Notes: a model not told the origin generated them from the sequence alone. A stretch of DNA of 11,976 bases from an uncultured Bacilli bacterium (GCA_944327425.1 CALVHJ010000036.1:1-11976), one strand, 5' to 3'. Positions 1 to 7,846 are shown, counted from the stretch's first letter. A program made the numbers and translations.

Positions 1-10
1 AAGTCGAAAA

Positions 11-97
11 GGGTTCTAGGGAAGCCCTAGCCCACAGGTTATTTTGATGCTTGCGTCAAAATACCTAGGGGGTTAAACATTTTGACAAAGCCAAAAT
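11..97. other. hairpin cluster, candidate oriT or leader structure upstream of relaxase gene
   Basis: Three inverted repeats lie within 90 bases. The first is CTAGGG (16-21) with CCCTAG (25-30), extended outward by GGG/CCC. The second is ATTTTGATGC (41-50) with GCGTCAAAAT (53-62), extended by AGGT/ACCT. The third is ATTTTG (79-84) with CAAAAT (92-97). A second CTAGGG at 65-70 could replace the first arm, giving alternative folds. MobV relaxases usually act at a structured origin just upstream of their own gene, so this is a reasonable place for oriT. It could instead be the end of an upstream gene's terminator or a plasmid replication origin. The structure is seen; the function is inferred. 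Confidence 0.4.
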
Positions 98-126
98 AAG
101 TTTAAAATAAGGAGTGTGATTTATAT

Positions 127-339
127 ATGGATTTTGAATATAAAAAGGAATTTTATAATTTAAAATATGGTAAATGCTATCTAATTGATGAGAAAGAAAA
201 CTTGTATTTAATCTATGCTGATAAGTGCTTTAATCACTACATTGTTTGTACCTACATTGAGCCAAACTCTAATGCAATGATGAATCAAGAGTTTTTCCCT
301 ACTTTAGAAGATGCAAGAAAATATTTTAATGATAAATAA
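127..339 (+). CDS. small acidic hypothetical protein upstream of relaxase
   Basis: This 70-residue protein belongs to no family I recognise. It is rich in Tyr, Phe, Asp, Glu and Lys, has no membrane segment or signal peptide, and looks like a small soluble alpha/beta protein. AAGGAG at 109-114 serves as ribosome site, with an unusually long 12-nt spacing to the ATG. The gene ends 14 bp before the relaxase ATG, so the two are probably co-transcribed. Small proteins next to mob genes are often accessory factors for relaxosome assembly or regulation, but nothing in the sequence shows that here. I am fairly sure it is a real gene from spacing and codon use, and do not know its role. Confidence 0.7.
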   Translation: MDFEYKKEFYNLKYGKCYLIDEKENLYLIYADKCFNHYIVCTYIEPNSNAMMNQEFFPTLEDARKYFNDK

Positions 340-353
340 GGGGTTGATATTTT

Positions 354-1745
354 ATGAACGAATTATCCTATTCTCTACATTTAGGTAGTGATAAAAATAG
401 AAAGCCATCATCAAAAAATATGGCAAAGAATAATGCATCTGGTTTTACTTCTCTATCTAATAATGCTATTCAAAATGCAAAGCAATTATCAAGAGTAGAT
501 AAACATAACTATCGTAAGTATGATAATAATCAAGAACTTATAGAAATAATAAAAGGCACTACTTCTCTTTATGATGATGTTAAAAATCTCTATTTAGAAG
601 AATTTGAAGAAGCAAGAATTGAATATAATAAAGAACAAGAATTGAAACATAGAAATGATAGAAAAATTACTGACTACTTTAAAAAGATAAGTGATAACTC
701 TAAAAACGACCTTGCTTGTGAGATTATCATAGAACTAGGCGATAAGAAATATTGGGATACTAAAGATGATAAATTTAAACATAAAATGACTAACGTGTTT
801 AAAGAGCAACTTAATGATTTACAAGAGTTAGTTCCTGATTTTAAAATAGCGAGTGGTATTATTCATTATGATGAAACTAGCCCTCATCTTCATATTGTAG
901 GTGTTCCAATAAAATATAAAAGTAAAAATGGTATGAGTAAACAAGTTGGTAAAGGTGATGTTTTCACAAGAGATAGTTTACGTACTATTCAAGATAAAAT
1001 GAGAACTTTATGTATTGCTAGTTTTAATAAAGAATATGGTCTTAACAATATTTTAAAGAAGAAAGAAAAAGGTAGAAATAAAGATATAAATGTTAAAGAT
1101 ATGACTAACTACCAAGCAATGAAGGAAGAACTTAATAGAAACAAAGAGACACTTAAAATTGCTAGTAAAAAGTCTAATGAACTAGATAACTCTACTAATG
1201 ACATTAAAGAAACTATCAATAGTCTAAAAAAAGCACCTGTAATTAAAAATACTTATCTTATTTCAGATAGTGATAGAAATAAAATCATTGATTATGTTGA
1301 TAAAGTTAATGATACTAACAAAGATTTCAAAAAGACTGAAATGTTTTCAGTTACTTTAAATAATGTAGATACTGAATTACAAGAAAATAGAGAAAAAATT
1401 AAAATACTGACTGAAAACAATAAGGCATTATCACTTAAAGTTGATACTTTATCTAAAAATATTGATAATAAAAATAAAGAGATTAAAGAGTTAAAAAATG
1501 ATAATAAACACTTACAAGAAATGGTTGATTATTTCAAGAATGTATTTAATAGATTAGTAAAATTCATAAAAAATAAGATGTTTGGCAAAGATAAGGAACG
1601 AGAAGATTACTGGAAAGTATCTAAAGATATGTATGAACATGGAATATTTAGTGATGATACTATTGAATCAATCAAAGATGACTATGTTTGGAATAAGGAA
1701 AATGATAAACATAAAGATAAAGGTCATGATGACTTTGAATTATAG
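354..1745 (+). CDS. MobV-family relaxase (Mob_Pre plasmid mobilization protein)
   Basis: The protein nicks DNA at oriT and pilots the single strand during mobilization by a helper conjugation system. The relaxase core is intact. His51 lies in an HNYRKY motif (HNxR), matching the position of the catalytic His of MobM-type enzymes, and the metal-binding motif HYDETSPHLH (residues 171-180) gives the HxDE...HxH signature. After about residue 245 the chain becomes a long Lys/Glu/Asn-rich region with heptad-like leucines at about 335-400, probably a coiled coil for dimerisation or membrane contact, as in other MobV proteins. At 463 residues it has a normal length. The ribosome site AAGGGG is 10 nt before the ATG. 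No replication or integrase gene is visible, so the host element (plasmid or integrated mobilizable element) cannot be named. Confidence 0.93.
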   Translation: MNELSYSLHLGSDKNRKPSSKNMAKNNASGFTSLSNNAIQNAKQLSRVDKHNYRKYDNNQELIEIIKGTTSLYDDVKNLYLEEFEEARIEYNKEQELKHRNDRKITDYFKKISDNSKNDLACEIIIELGDKKYWDTKDDKFKHKMTNVFKEQLNDLQELVPDFKIASGIIHYDETSPHLHIVGVPIKYKSKNGMSKQVGKGDVFTRDSLRTIQDKMRTLCIASFNKEYGLNNILKKKEKGRNKDINVKDMTNYQAMKEELNRNKETLKIASKKSNELDNSTNDIKETINSLKKAPVIKNTYLISDSDRNKIIDYVDKVNDTNKDFKKTEMFSVTLNNVDTELQENREKIKILTENNKALSLKVDTLSKNIDNKNKEIKELKNDNKHLQEMVDYFKNVFNRLVKFIKNKMFGKDKEREDYWKVSKDMYEHGIFSDDTIESIKDDYVWNKENDKHKDKGHDDFEL

Positions 1746-1813
1746 GTTTTTCAGTTAGTGAAAGGACTTTAAAATTTTTGGCTAAAACACTATTAAAATT
1801 TCCTAAAATATAG

Positions 1814-1819
1814 TATAAT
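1814..1819 (+). promoter_or_regulatory. putative -10 box for TIR/SPFH/HEPN operon
   Basis: A perfect TATAAT lies in the 127-bp gap between the relaxase stop and the next gene, 54 bp before its ATG. The -35 region at the right distance (TATTAA at 1791) is poor, so the promoter may be weak or need an activator. Downstream, CTTTCT (1842-1847) can pair with AGAAAG (1854-1859), partly masking the GAAAGG ribosome site of the first gene. Confidence 0.45.
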
Positions 1820-1872
1820 TAAACTACTAAAAGAAGTTATTACTTTCTTTAAGAGAAAGGATGTATTGAAGT

Positions 1873-4122
1873 ATGGTTTTTAAATGTAAAATGTGTGGTG
1901 GTGACATTGAACCAATTAAAAATACTAATACAGGAAAATGTATATATTGTAAGAGTGTAATGACACTTCCTGATTTAGATAATGAGAAAATTGTTAATTT
2001 ATATAATCGTGCTAATTCATTAAGACTTGATAATGAATTTGATAAATCTAAAGAAATTTATGAAAAAATACTAGAATTAGATAATAAACAAATGGAGGCA
2101 CATTGGGGAATTCTTTTATGCAAATATGGTGTGGAATATATAGATGATCCAAAGACAAAGAAAAAAATACCAACATGTCACAGGACAAATGATTCTTCAA
2201 TACTTAGTGATGCTGATTATAAGATGATAAAAAAAGAATCTTATGGAGACGCTTTAAAACTATATGAAGATGAAGCAACTAGAATAGACGAAATACAAAA
2301 AGGAATATTAAAAATTTCTAATCAAGAAAAACCTTATGATGTATTTATTTGCTATAAAGAAACAGATCAAAATGGAGAGAGAACAAAAGATTCAGTTATA
2401 GCACAAGATATTTATGATAAATTAATTGAATCAGGATTAAAAGTGTTTTTTGCAAGAATTACTTTGGAAGATAAATTAGGAAGAGAATATGAACCATATA
2501 TTTATTCAGCATTAAAAACATCAAAAGTAATGTTGGTTGTAGGTACTAAAGAAGAAAATTTTGGTGCGGTTTGGGTTAAAAATGAGTGGAGTCGTTTCTT
2601 AGAAATGATGAAACAAGATAAAGGAAAAGTTTTAATCCCAGTGTATAGTAAAATTGATGCTTATAAATTACCAGAAGAATTTTCAATGTTACAAGCTCAA
2701 TCAATGGATAAAGTTGGAGCTATTCAAGATTTAACTAGAGGTATTAAAAAAGTAATAGATGAATATAAAAACCCAGAATTAAAAGATATTGATGAAGAAA
2801 CTGTAGCAAAAGTTCAAAAAGCTTTAGAAGAAGCTAAAAGTATTGGAAATGGTCAATATGAAGTAAATATTGTAAAAGAAAAGTTGCCAGTGTGGTACTA
2901 TGTATTATGCATTTTAGCAGCGATTTTTTATCCAATGTTTAAAATTGTTACTCTCTCATTTGGCTGTACATCGTTAAATTCTTTAGAATTTATGAGTTAT
3001 AAAGAAGTTCCATTTCTACTAATTGTAGAGCTTATATATATTATAATAATTTTTATTTATTTCGTAGGTTTATTTATAAATCGTAAAACATATAAATTAT
3101 CTAAAAAAATATTTCCAATTTTATTAATATTATTTGCATTTAAATTTGTTTTATCCTTAAATAACTTAATTATTGCTGGAGATTATAGATATCATGGATT
3201 TGTACAACTAATTAGTTTTTATGGTTGTGATATTATTGCTATACTAATATCCCATTTTGTAACGCCAACTTGGAATTTAGATACTTCATCTAAATCAATA
3301 ATGAATTTAAATGAAAAAAATATTCAAATTGAAAAAAATAATTATATAAGAAAAAACTTTAAGAAAAAAGAAAAAAATAAAAATAATAGATTATCTAAAA
3401 AAATAATAATTATTCCAATTATTATATTAATGATATTTTCTGTTATAACAATATTAAAAATATGGAATATACTGCCATATAAACAAAGTAATTTAATAGA
3501 CAATACCAAAAATCAAATACAAACTCTTGGTAGAAAAAAGTTATATTTTGCTCCAAGTAAAGATAGTAATATTTTGTTAGTTGTAAGAGCATACGATTAT
3601 TATAATATATTAAATTTTGATGAAATTAAAGTAAATGATGATTTGAGACCATATGGATTTGTAAAAGTGAAAACAAATAAAAACGTTACCGGTTATTTAT
3701 ATTTAGGAGAAGAATCTGATTATAGCGAAAATATAGACTATAAAATAATTTGTGGTAAAGATAATGAAGAATGTTTAAATAAATTTTCTTATTCTAATAA
3801 ACGAGATGAATCTGTAAAGCAAATTAGAATAACAAACGAAACAATGAATTTAAGAAAAAATCATTCTGTAAATGAGCAATCTTTAGCTGTAGTAAAGCAA
3901 GGAGATATATTTAATGTTTTAGATACATATGTTGAAGAAATAACTGAACAAAGAAAACACAAAGATTATGACAATATTTATTCATCACATTTTTTAGAAT
4001 ATGTAACAATTGTAGTTGAAAAAAGAAATTGGTATAAAATTAAAACATCTAATGATTTAGAAGGTTGGATTTGCGAAAATGTAGGTAATGAAAAATATGT
4101 AGAATTGTTAGAACAAAAATAG
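1873..4122 (+). CDS. zinc-ribbon / TIR-domain membrane protein with C-terminal SH3b domains
   Basis: TIR domains of this kind are either NAD-cleaving enzymes or signalling scaffolds. A zinc ribbon (Cys5, Cys8, Cys23, Cys26) is followed by a TPR-like helical stretch (about 38-85) and a TIR domain (about 154-295) beginning YDVFICYKE. It contains W-V-K-N-E (234-238), where Glu238 sits at the position of the catalytic glutamate of TIR NADases. Four hydrophobic segments lie at about 339-359, 380-401, 412-434 and 443-463, then a Lys-rich loop and a fifth at 510-533. The C-terminus holds one probable and one clear bacterial SH3 domain (about 545-613 and 650-745, the latter with MNLRKNHSVN and GWI motifs). 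The topology suggests a cytoplasmic TIR end and a wall-facing SH3 end. It is first in the operon, with a 9-bp gap to the next gene. The TIR type is known from gut Firmicutes; its physiological role is not clear. Confidence 0.88.
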   Translation: MVFKCKMCGGDIEPIKNTNTGKCIYCKSVMTLPDLDNEKIVNLYNRANSLRLDNEFDKSKEIYEKILELDNKQMEAHWGILLCKYGVEYIDDPKTKKKIPTCHRTNDSSILSDADYKMIKKESYGDALKLYEDEATRIDEIQKGILKISNQEKPYDVFICYKETDQNGERTKDSVIAQDIYDKLIESGLKVFFARITLEDKLGREYEPYIYSALKTSKVMLVVGTKEENFGAVWVKNEWSRFLEMMKQDKGKVLIPVYSKIDAYKLPEEFSMLQAQSMDKVGAIQDLTRGIKKVIDEYKNPELKDIDEETVAKVQKALEEAKSIGNGQYEVNIVKEKLPVWYYVLCILAAIFYPMFKIVTLSFGCTSLNSLEFMSYKEVPFLLIVELIYIIIIFIYFVGLFINRKTYKLSKKIFPILLILFAFKFVLSLNNLIIAGDYRYHGFVQLISFYGCDIIAILISHFVTPTWNLDTSSKSIMNLNEKNIQIEKNNYIRKNFKKKEKNKNNRLSKKIIIIPIIILMIFSVITILKIWNILPYKQSNLIDNTKNQIQTLGRKKLYFAPSKDSNILLVVRAYDYYNILNFDEIKVNDDLRPYGFVKVKTNKNVTGYLYLGEESDYSENIDYKIICGKDNEECLNKFSYSNKRDESVKQIRITNETMNLRKNHSVNEQSLAVVKQGDIFNVLDTYVEEITEQRKHKDYDNIYSSHFLEYVTIVVEKRNWYKIKTSNDLEGWICENVGNEKYVELLEQK

Positions 4123-4131
4123 GAGGTATAT

Positions 4132-5190
4132 ATGGCAATTTTTGAAGTAATTAAAAAAAATAAAGAAGATAATTATATTGTATCTAGATACCCTAAGAGC
4201 AATTTTAATACTGGTTCAAAATTAATAGTTGATGAATCAGAAGAAGCATTATTTTATTCGTTAGGTAAAGCTCTAGATTTATTTGGACCTGGCAAATATA
4301 CATTAGAAACAGGAAATATTCCACTACTAAAGGCGTTAATAAATATTCCTACTGGTGGTAAAAGTGCTTTTACATGTGATGTATATTTTATAGATAAAAC
4401 AATCCAAAATTATAGATGGGGAACTCCATCAAAAATAGAATTTTTAGAACCTATTTATAATTTTCCAATTCAGATAGGTGCTTGTGGGGAAATACGTTTT
4501 CAAATAGATGATTCACGCAAATTTATAACAAAATTGGTAGGGATTAAAAAGAATTTTGATAATGAAAGCATAGATGATTTCTTTTCATCACAAATATTAG
4601 TTAAACTTAAAACTTACTTAACTAATTTGATTAAAGAAGAAAAAATATCTATTTTTGAAATAGATAGCAAATTAGAAAGTATTAGTGATTCTCTAAAAGA
4701 AAAATTAGAAAATGATTTTGATGAATTTGGTATTAAATTAGAAAAATTCTTTGTTACAAATATTGCAAAACCAGAAGATGATAAACAATATTTAGAATTT
4801 AAAGAATTATACTTTAAAAAAGGTGTAGGAATTGCTAGAGCACAAGTGGATAAAGAATTAACTACTATTGAAAGTGAAAAAGAAGCATTAAAAACTACTA
4901 TTGAGGCTTCTGCAAAAGCTGAAGCTAGAGAAAAACAAGGCTATACTTATCAAGAAGAAAAAGAATATGATATTAAAGGAAAATGGGCTGAAAATGAGGC
5001 TGTTGGTCAATTTAATAATATTGGTGTTGGACTTGGGATGATTAGTGGAATGAGTGAAAATGTTAGTAAAACAGTAAGTGGCGCTTTCACTGATATAAAT
5101 TCAAATAATAACTTATTTTGCAAATATTGTGGCAAAAAACTAGAGAGTGATTCTGTATTTTGTTCAGGATGTGGAAAGAAGGTAAATTAA
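4132..5190 (+). CDS. SPFH/Band 7-type protein (YdjI-like) with C-terminal zinc ribbon
   Basis: SPFH proteins assemble into membrane-associated oligomers and often organise stress or envelope-response complexes. The 352-residue chain shows the YdjI-like SPFH fold: a beta-rich N-terminal part with FGPGKYTLET (51-60) and IGACGEIRFQI (115-125), then a helical, Glu/Lys/Ala-rich coiled region (about 170-290), a Gly-rich hinge (about 296-318), and a zinc ribbon with Cys330, Cys333, Cys344 and Cys347 in two CxxC(G) knuckles. There is no strong transmembrane segment, so attachment is probably peripheral or through partners. AGGAGG overlaps the stop of the preceding gene, and its own stop overlaps the next ATG, so translation is probably coupled. 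Both this protein and the TIR protein carry zinc ribbons at the outer ends of the pair, which suggests a shared partner. The family is clear; its function here is inferred. Confidence 0.88.
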   Translation: MAIFEVIKKNKEDNYIVSRYPKSNFNTGSKLIVDESEEALFYSLGKALDLFGPGKYTLETGNIPLLKALINIPTGGKSAFTCDVYFIDKTIQNYRWGTPSKIEFLEPIYNFPIQIGACGEIRFQIDDSRKFITKLVGIKKNFDNESIDDFFSSQILVKLKTYLTNLIKEEKISIFEIDSKLESISDSLKEKLENDFDEFGIKLEKFFVTNIAKPEDDKQYLEFKELYFKKGVGIARAQVDKELTTIESEKEALKTTIEASAKAEAREKQGYTYQEEKEYDIKGKWAENEAVGQFNNIGVGLGMISGMSENVSKTVSGAFTDINSNNNLFCKYCGKKLESDSVFCSGCGKKVN

Positions 5191-6386
5191 TGAAAAAAAT
5201 AGTAATATCATTTATTGGATTTATCGTTTTTATAGGATCAGTATTACTAATTAACTATAACACACCAAATATAGATTTAAAAATATATGCTACTAAAGAT
5301 TCTTTTGCAAATAATTACGCAAATAAGTATCATTTAGAATTTGAAGAAGTGGCTGAAAGTGAAAAAAATAATTATTTTATTTCTTTAGAAAATTTCGAAT
5401 ACAAACAAGTAGACGGTGGTATTGAATTAAATAAATATTTAGGAATAAGCAATTATTTAATAATTCCAAATAAAATAGATGGGCAGAATGTTATTAGTAT
5501 TAATAAAAAATTATATGAAAATAAAAATATTAAAACGATAGTATTACCTTCTAGTATAACTAATATAGATGATACGACTTTAAAAATAGAATGTGCTAAT
5601 TCCGAATATTGTGAGTCTTTAGTTAATGATAATAAAGCTACAATGTTAAATGATTCAAATGAAATTGATTTTAATAATTATAATAATATAGTTGAATACA
5701 ATATTATTGATAATAAAGCAGAAGTAGTTAAAAGTTTTAATATAGATGGTGCTACTATAATTCCAAAAACTATTAATGGTTATGAAGTTAATAAAATAAA
5801 TATTGATACTGAAAATATAAAAAAAGTATATATTCCAGATTCAGTTTCAGTTATTAATATGAAAAATGTGTCTAATAGTTTTATATACACAATTATTGGA
5901 TTAGTTATTGCATATGTTCTATATTTAATAACTGTTTTAAACGTTTCTACTAAAGATTTAAACAATATGACTAAAAATACTATAATATATATTATTTCAA
6001 TTATCTACATATTATTTGTAGGATATTTATCTATTAATTATAATTCTAGTTATTATATTGTTTTAATTATAAGTAGTTTATGTTATATATTTTTATCATT
6101 AGTTCTAAAGATTTATAAAAAACAAAACATTGGTTATGAAGAAAAAATAAGTAATAGTGGTTCTTTCATTAAAGAATGTCTTATTATACTAGAAAAAACA
6201 GATAGAGATAATAAATATAATTTAAAAGATAAATTAAAATATTCTGATCCTATTAGCATTAACGACGTAGAAGAAATAGAAAACGAAATAAAGTCTTGTT
6301 TAAATAAATTAAATGAAGATTCTGCTAAAAAAATAGAAGATTTAATAAAAGAAAGAAATACAATTATTAAAAATATGAAAAATTAA
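5190..6386 (+). CDS. BspA-like repeat membrane protein with cytoplasmic coiled tail
   Basis: I chose ATG 5190, which overlaps the preceding TAA, rather than an in-frame upstream ATG at 5160. It follows a ribosome site (GAAGG) at about 7 nt and gives a normal signal anchor (MKKIVISFIGF, hydrophobic to residue 22). From this start the protein has 398 residues. Its outer part has degenerate BspA/LRR_5-type repeats (about 84-127 and 186-224) with the pattern IIPxxIxGxxVxxI followed by IxxVxLPxSxxxI. Three membrane helices follow (about 230-251, 262-282, 287-309), then an 85-residue charged, coiled tail in the cytoplasm. With a signal anchor plus three helices, the repeats would lie outside and the tail inside. 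It resembles a surface sensor or adhesin linked to an internal partner. It is unusual for a BspA-like protein to be this short and to end in helices and a coil. No enzyme motif is seen. Confidence 0.75.
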   Translation: MKKIVISFIGFIVFIGSVLLINYNTPNIDLKIYATKDSFANNYANKYHLEFEEVAESEKNNYFISLENFEYKQVDGGIELNKYLGISNYLIIPNKIDGQNVISINKKLYENKNIKTIVLPSSITNIDDTTLKIECANSEYCESLVNDNKATMLNDSNEIDFNNYNNIVEYNIIDNKAEVVKSFNIDGATIIPKTINGYEVNKINIDTENIKKVYIPDSVSVINMKNVSNSFIYTIIGLVIAYVLYLITVLNVSTKDLNNMTKNTIIYIISIIYILFVGYLSINYNSSYYIVLIISSLCYIFLSLVLKIYKKQNIGYEEKISNSGSFIKECLIILEKTDRDNKYNLKDKLKYSDPISINDVEEIENEIKSCLNKLNEDSAKKIEDLIKERNTIIKNMKN

Positions 6387-6401
6387 ATTAGGAATTAAAA
6401 T

Positions 6402-6989
6402 ATGAAAAAACATTATTATACAGATACCGATATTCCATTTAAAAATGAAAATTTTCAAAAAATATTAACTTTTTATTTATTTAATTCTCCTTGTGAAATA
6501 TCAAAAGGAACTAAAGAGAATAAAACATATATACCTGTTTCAAAAGTTGATAAGACTTTTAGTAAACAAGGTTGGACTGATACAAATCTTAGTACTTTAA
6601 TTGCAAAAATGAAAAGTATGAGTAATCATTTAGAATATTATCCAATAAGTTCAAATCAAAGTATAAATGCTATTGAAAAAAACATCAGTTTATCAGATCC
6701 AAATTTCGAAATGATTATTATGCATACTCGTAGTGATATGAGTAAGGCATGTGCTATTTTCTATTATATTCGTAATGGTTTTGCACATGGATCATTTAAT
6801 GTCAAAAATAATATTTATTGTTTTGAAAGCAGTAAAAATGGTATAACAAAAGCTAAAATAAGGTTAAAAGAAGAAACTTTATTAAAATGGATAGATTGCT
6901 TTTATGAATTTCCAAAGAAACGCAAAAGTAAAAGTTATGAGAAAAAAAATAAGATAAAGAAAAGCAAAAAAGAATTGGTTGCTACTTAA
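6402..6989 (+). CDS. putative HEPN-domain protein (possible ribonuclease effector)
   Basis: This is the last gene of the operon, 15 bp after its neighbour, with a short GGA ribosome site. The 195-residue protein has no membrane segment. Near its middle, a hydrophobic helix (about 115-123) leads into RNGFAH (Arg124-His129). This is the R-x4-H motif, with a polar Asn after Arg, that forms the active site of HEPN ribonucleases. The flanking YYIRNGFAHGSF resembles the catalytic helix of several HEPN families found in defence and toxin loci. The C-terminus (about 172-191) is very Lys/Arg-rich and could contact RNA. The N-terminal half shows no other recognised motif. A HEPN fold is a family-level inference from one motif and the helix around it. 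RNA cleavage is likely but not shown, and a non-catalytic HEPN scaffold remains possible. Confidence 0.6.
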   Translation: MKKHYYTDTDIPFKNENFQKILTFYLFNSPCEISKGTKENKTYIPVSKVDKTFSKQGWTDTNLSTLIAKMKSMSNHLEYYPISSNQSINAIEKNISLSDPNFEMIIMHTRSDMSKACAIFYYIRNGFAHGSFNVKNNIYCFESSKNGITKAKIRLKEETLLKWIDCFYEFPKKRKSKSYEKKNKIKKSKKELVAT

Positions 6990-7045
6990 TGTTGTTAAAT
7001 ATTTTTTGGTATTTCTTAAAAGTGCTTTTATAAATTTACAAAACG

Positions 7046-7054
7046 TGGTATATT
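7046..7054 (+). promoter_or_regulatory. extended -10 promoter for structured RNA
   Basis: TGG followed by TATATT forms an extended -10 element. TTTTAT lies 17 bp upstream (7026-7031) as a poor -35. The predicted start, about 7061, falls exactly before the first hairpin of the downstream structured RNA. Confidence 0.5.
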
Positions 7055-7060
7055 ATTATT

Positions 7061-7215
7061 AGCAACGGAAGATAATATGTACTCTTTCGTTATTGGAAAA
7101 GAGTTGTAGATAACTACGACACTCGCTCCATTGAGAGATGAAGTGGCTTCAAAAAGTTAGAAAAAGAATGTATAATAAAAATATATTCTTAAACTTTGAA
7201 AGGAGCCATTTTTTT
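7061..7215 (+). ncRNA. unidentified structured RNA or leader (three hairpins)
   Basis: The likely transcript start is followed by hairpin A, AACGGAAGA (7064-7072) with TCTTTCGTT (7083-7091), one G-U pair. Hairpin B is GTTGTAG (7103-7109) with CTACGAC (7114-7120), loop ATAA and one G-U pair. A long rod follows: TGGCTTC (7144) with GAGCCA (to 7208), AAAGTT (7153-7158) with AACTTT (7192-7197), and AAGAAT (7164-7169) with ATTCTT (7185-7190), then seven T. GCTCC (7125-7129) could instead pair with GGAGC (7202-7206) in the rod's 3' arm, a possible switch. I recognise no riboswitch class. It may be an attenuator for the decayed frame after it, or a free small RNA of the mobile element. Confidence 0.55.
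7144..7215 (+). terminator. rod-shaped terminator-like hairpin containing a ribosome site
   Basis: The paired arms described for the structured RNA are followed by TTTTTTT at 7209-7215, as in intrinsic terminators. The 3' arm contains AAAGGAG, a good ribosome site 12 nt before ATG 7217. Folding could therefore block both transcription and translation of what follows. Confidence 0.55.
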
Positions 7216-7216
7216 A

Positions 7217-7328
7217 ATGAAGAAAACTAGGAAAATCACTTTCTCATGTATGCGAATTACACGAATATAAAAATGTAGATGAATTAAAATATGCGGTAAA
7301 TCTATTTTGCCGGGAAAATATTTCCTAA
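7217..7328 (+). pseudogene. short decayed reading frame after the structured RNA
   Basis: ATG 7217 has a good ribosome site but its frame reaches a stop after 17 codons. Removing one base near 7226 would join MKK to a longer frame that reads LGKSLSHVCELHEYKNVDEL and on to a TAA at 7326, giving about 36 residues of protein-like composition. I do not recognise the product. It may be a frameshifted remnant of a gene once controlled by the upstream leader. The rest of the stretch to 7365 holds only AT-rich sequence with a weak GGAAA/TTTCC inverted repeat before a T-run (to about 7350). Calling it a remnant is tentative; chance open frame is the alternative. Confidence 0.3.
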
Positions 7329-7365
7329 GGACACTTTCCAATTTTTTATTAGTATGAGCAGCTAA

Positions 7366-7846
7366 TCATATTTTCTTCATCATTTCGATAGTTCTATTAA
7401 AATAACCAATTTCGGTGGTAAAAGTTTATAGCATTAGTATTATAAGCAAAACAATTTATTAATACACCTTTACAGTTAACGCTCTTAAAATAATCTTCCA
7501 TTTTATTTATGAGTAAGTTACCAATGCCAGTGGAACGATAATTTTTTGATATGATTAATTCAGTTATTCTTCCTCTTTTAGGAGCTTCAAAATCATAAGT
7601 TTTTATTTCTTCATTGTTGATTAAGCCGATAATTAAACCAATTATTTTATTTTTTTCTTTGGCTAAAAATATTTTTCCTTCAAAACTTTTTACTTCTTTC
7701 ATTGTTTTTTTAAAATAATTTTCTCTAAATTCTTTAGTTATAATATTGTATCCTTCTTTATCAATACTAGCGATAAAAATTTGAAGTTCTACTAAGAGAT
7801 CTTTAATATCTTCATCATACTTTGGTTGATATTCTATTATTTTCAT
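7366..7846 (-). pseudogene. GNAT-family N-acetyltransferase, frameshifted near its C-terminus
   Basis: GNAT enzymes transfer the acetyl group of acetyl-CoA to an amine; the substrate here is unknown. The frame opens at 7846 after GGTGATC and carries the acetyl-CoA loop RSTGIG (104-109) and the C-terminal NAINFYHRN (138-146). It then turns into WLF and stops at 7397. Removing one T (read as A at 7408-7409 on the given strand) restores GYFNRTIEMMKKI and a TGA at 7366-7368, giving 159 residues, the usual length, with the expected NFYHRNGY ending. The last 13 residues are replaced by three, losing the final strand of the fold. A sequencing error is the main alternative to a true recent mutation. 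A weak promoter, TTGCTA-N17-TAAAAT, lies just upstream on the same strand. Confidence 0.8.

Noticed and set aside
5160..5189. Earlier start for the repeat membrane protein
   Set aside because: It would put ten residues (MFRMWKEGKL) before a normal signal anchor inside the SPFH zinc ribbon; ATG 5190 has a better ribosome site and couples to the preceding stop.
5780..5965. Minus-strand open frame
   Set aside because: It lies inside the repeat-protein gene on the other strand, has no ribosome site and reads as low-complexity antisense.
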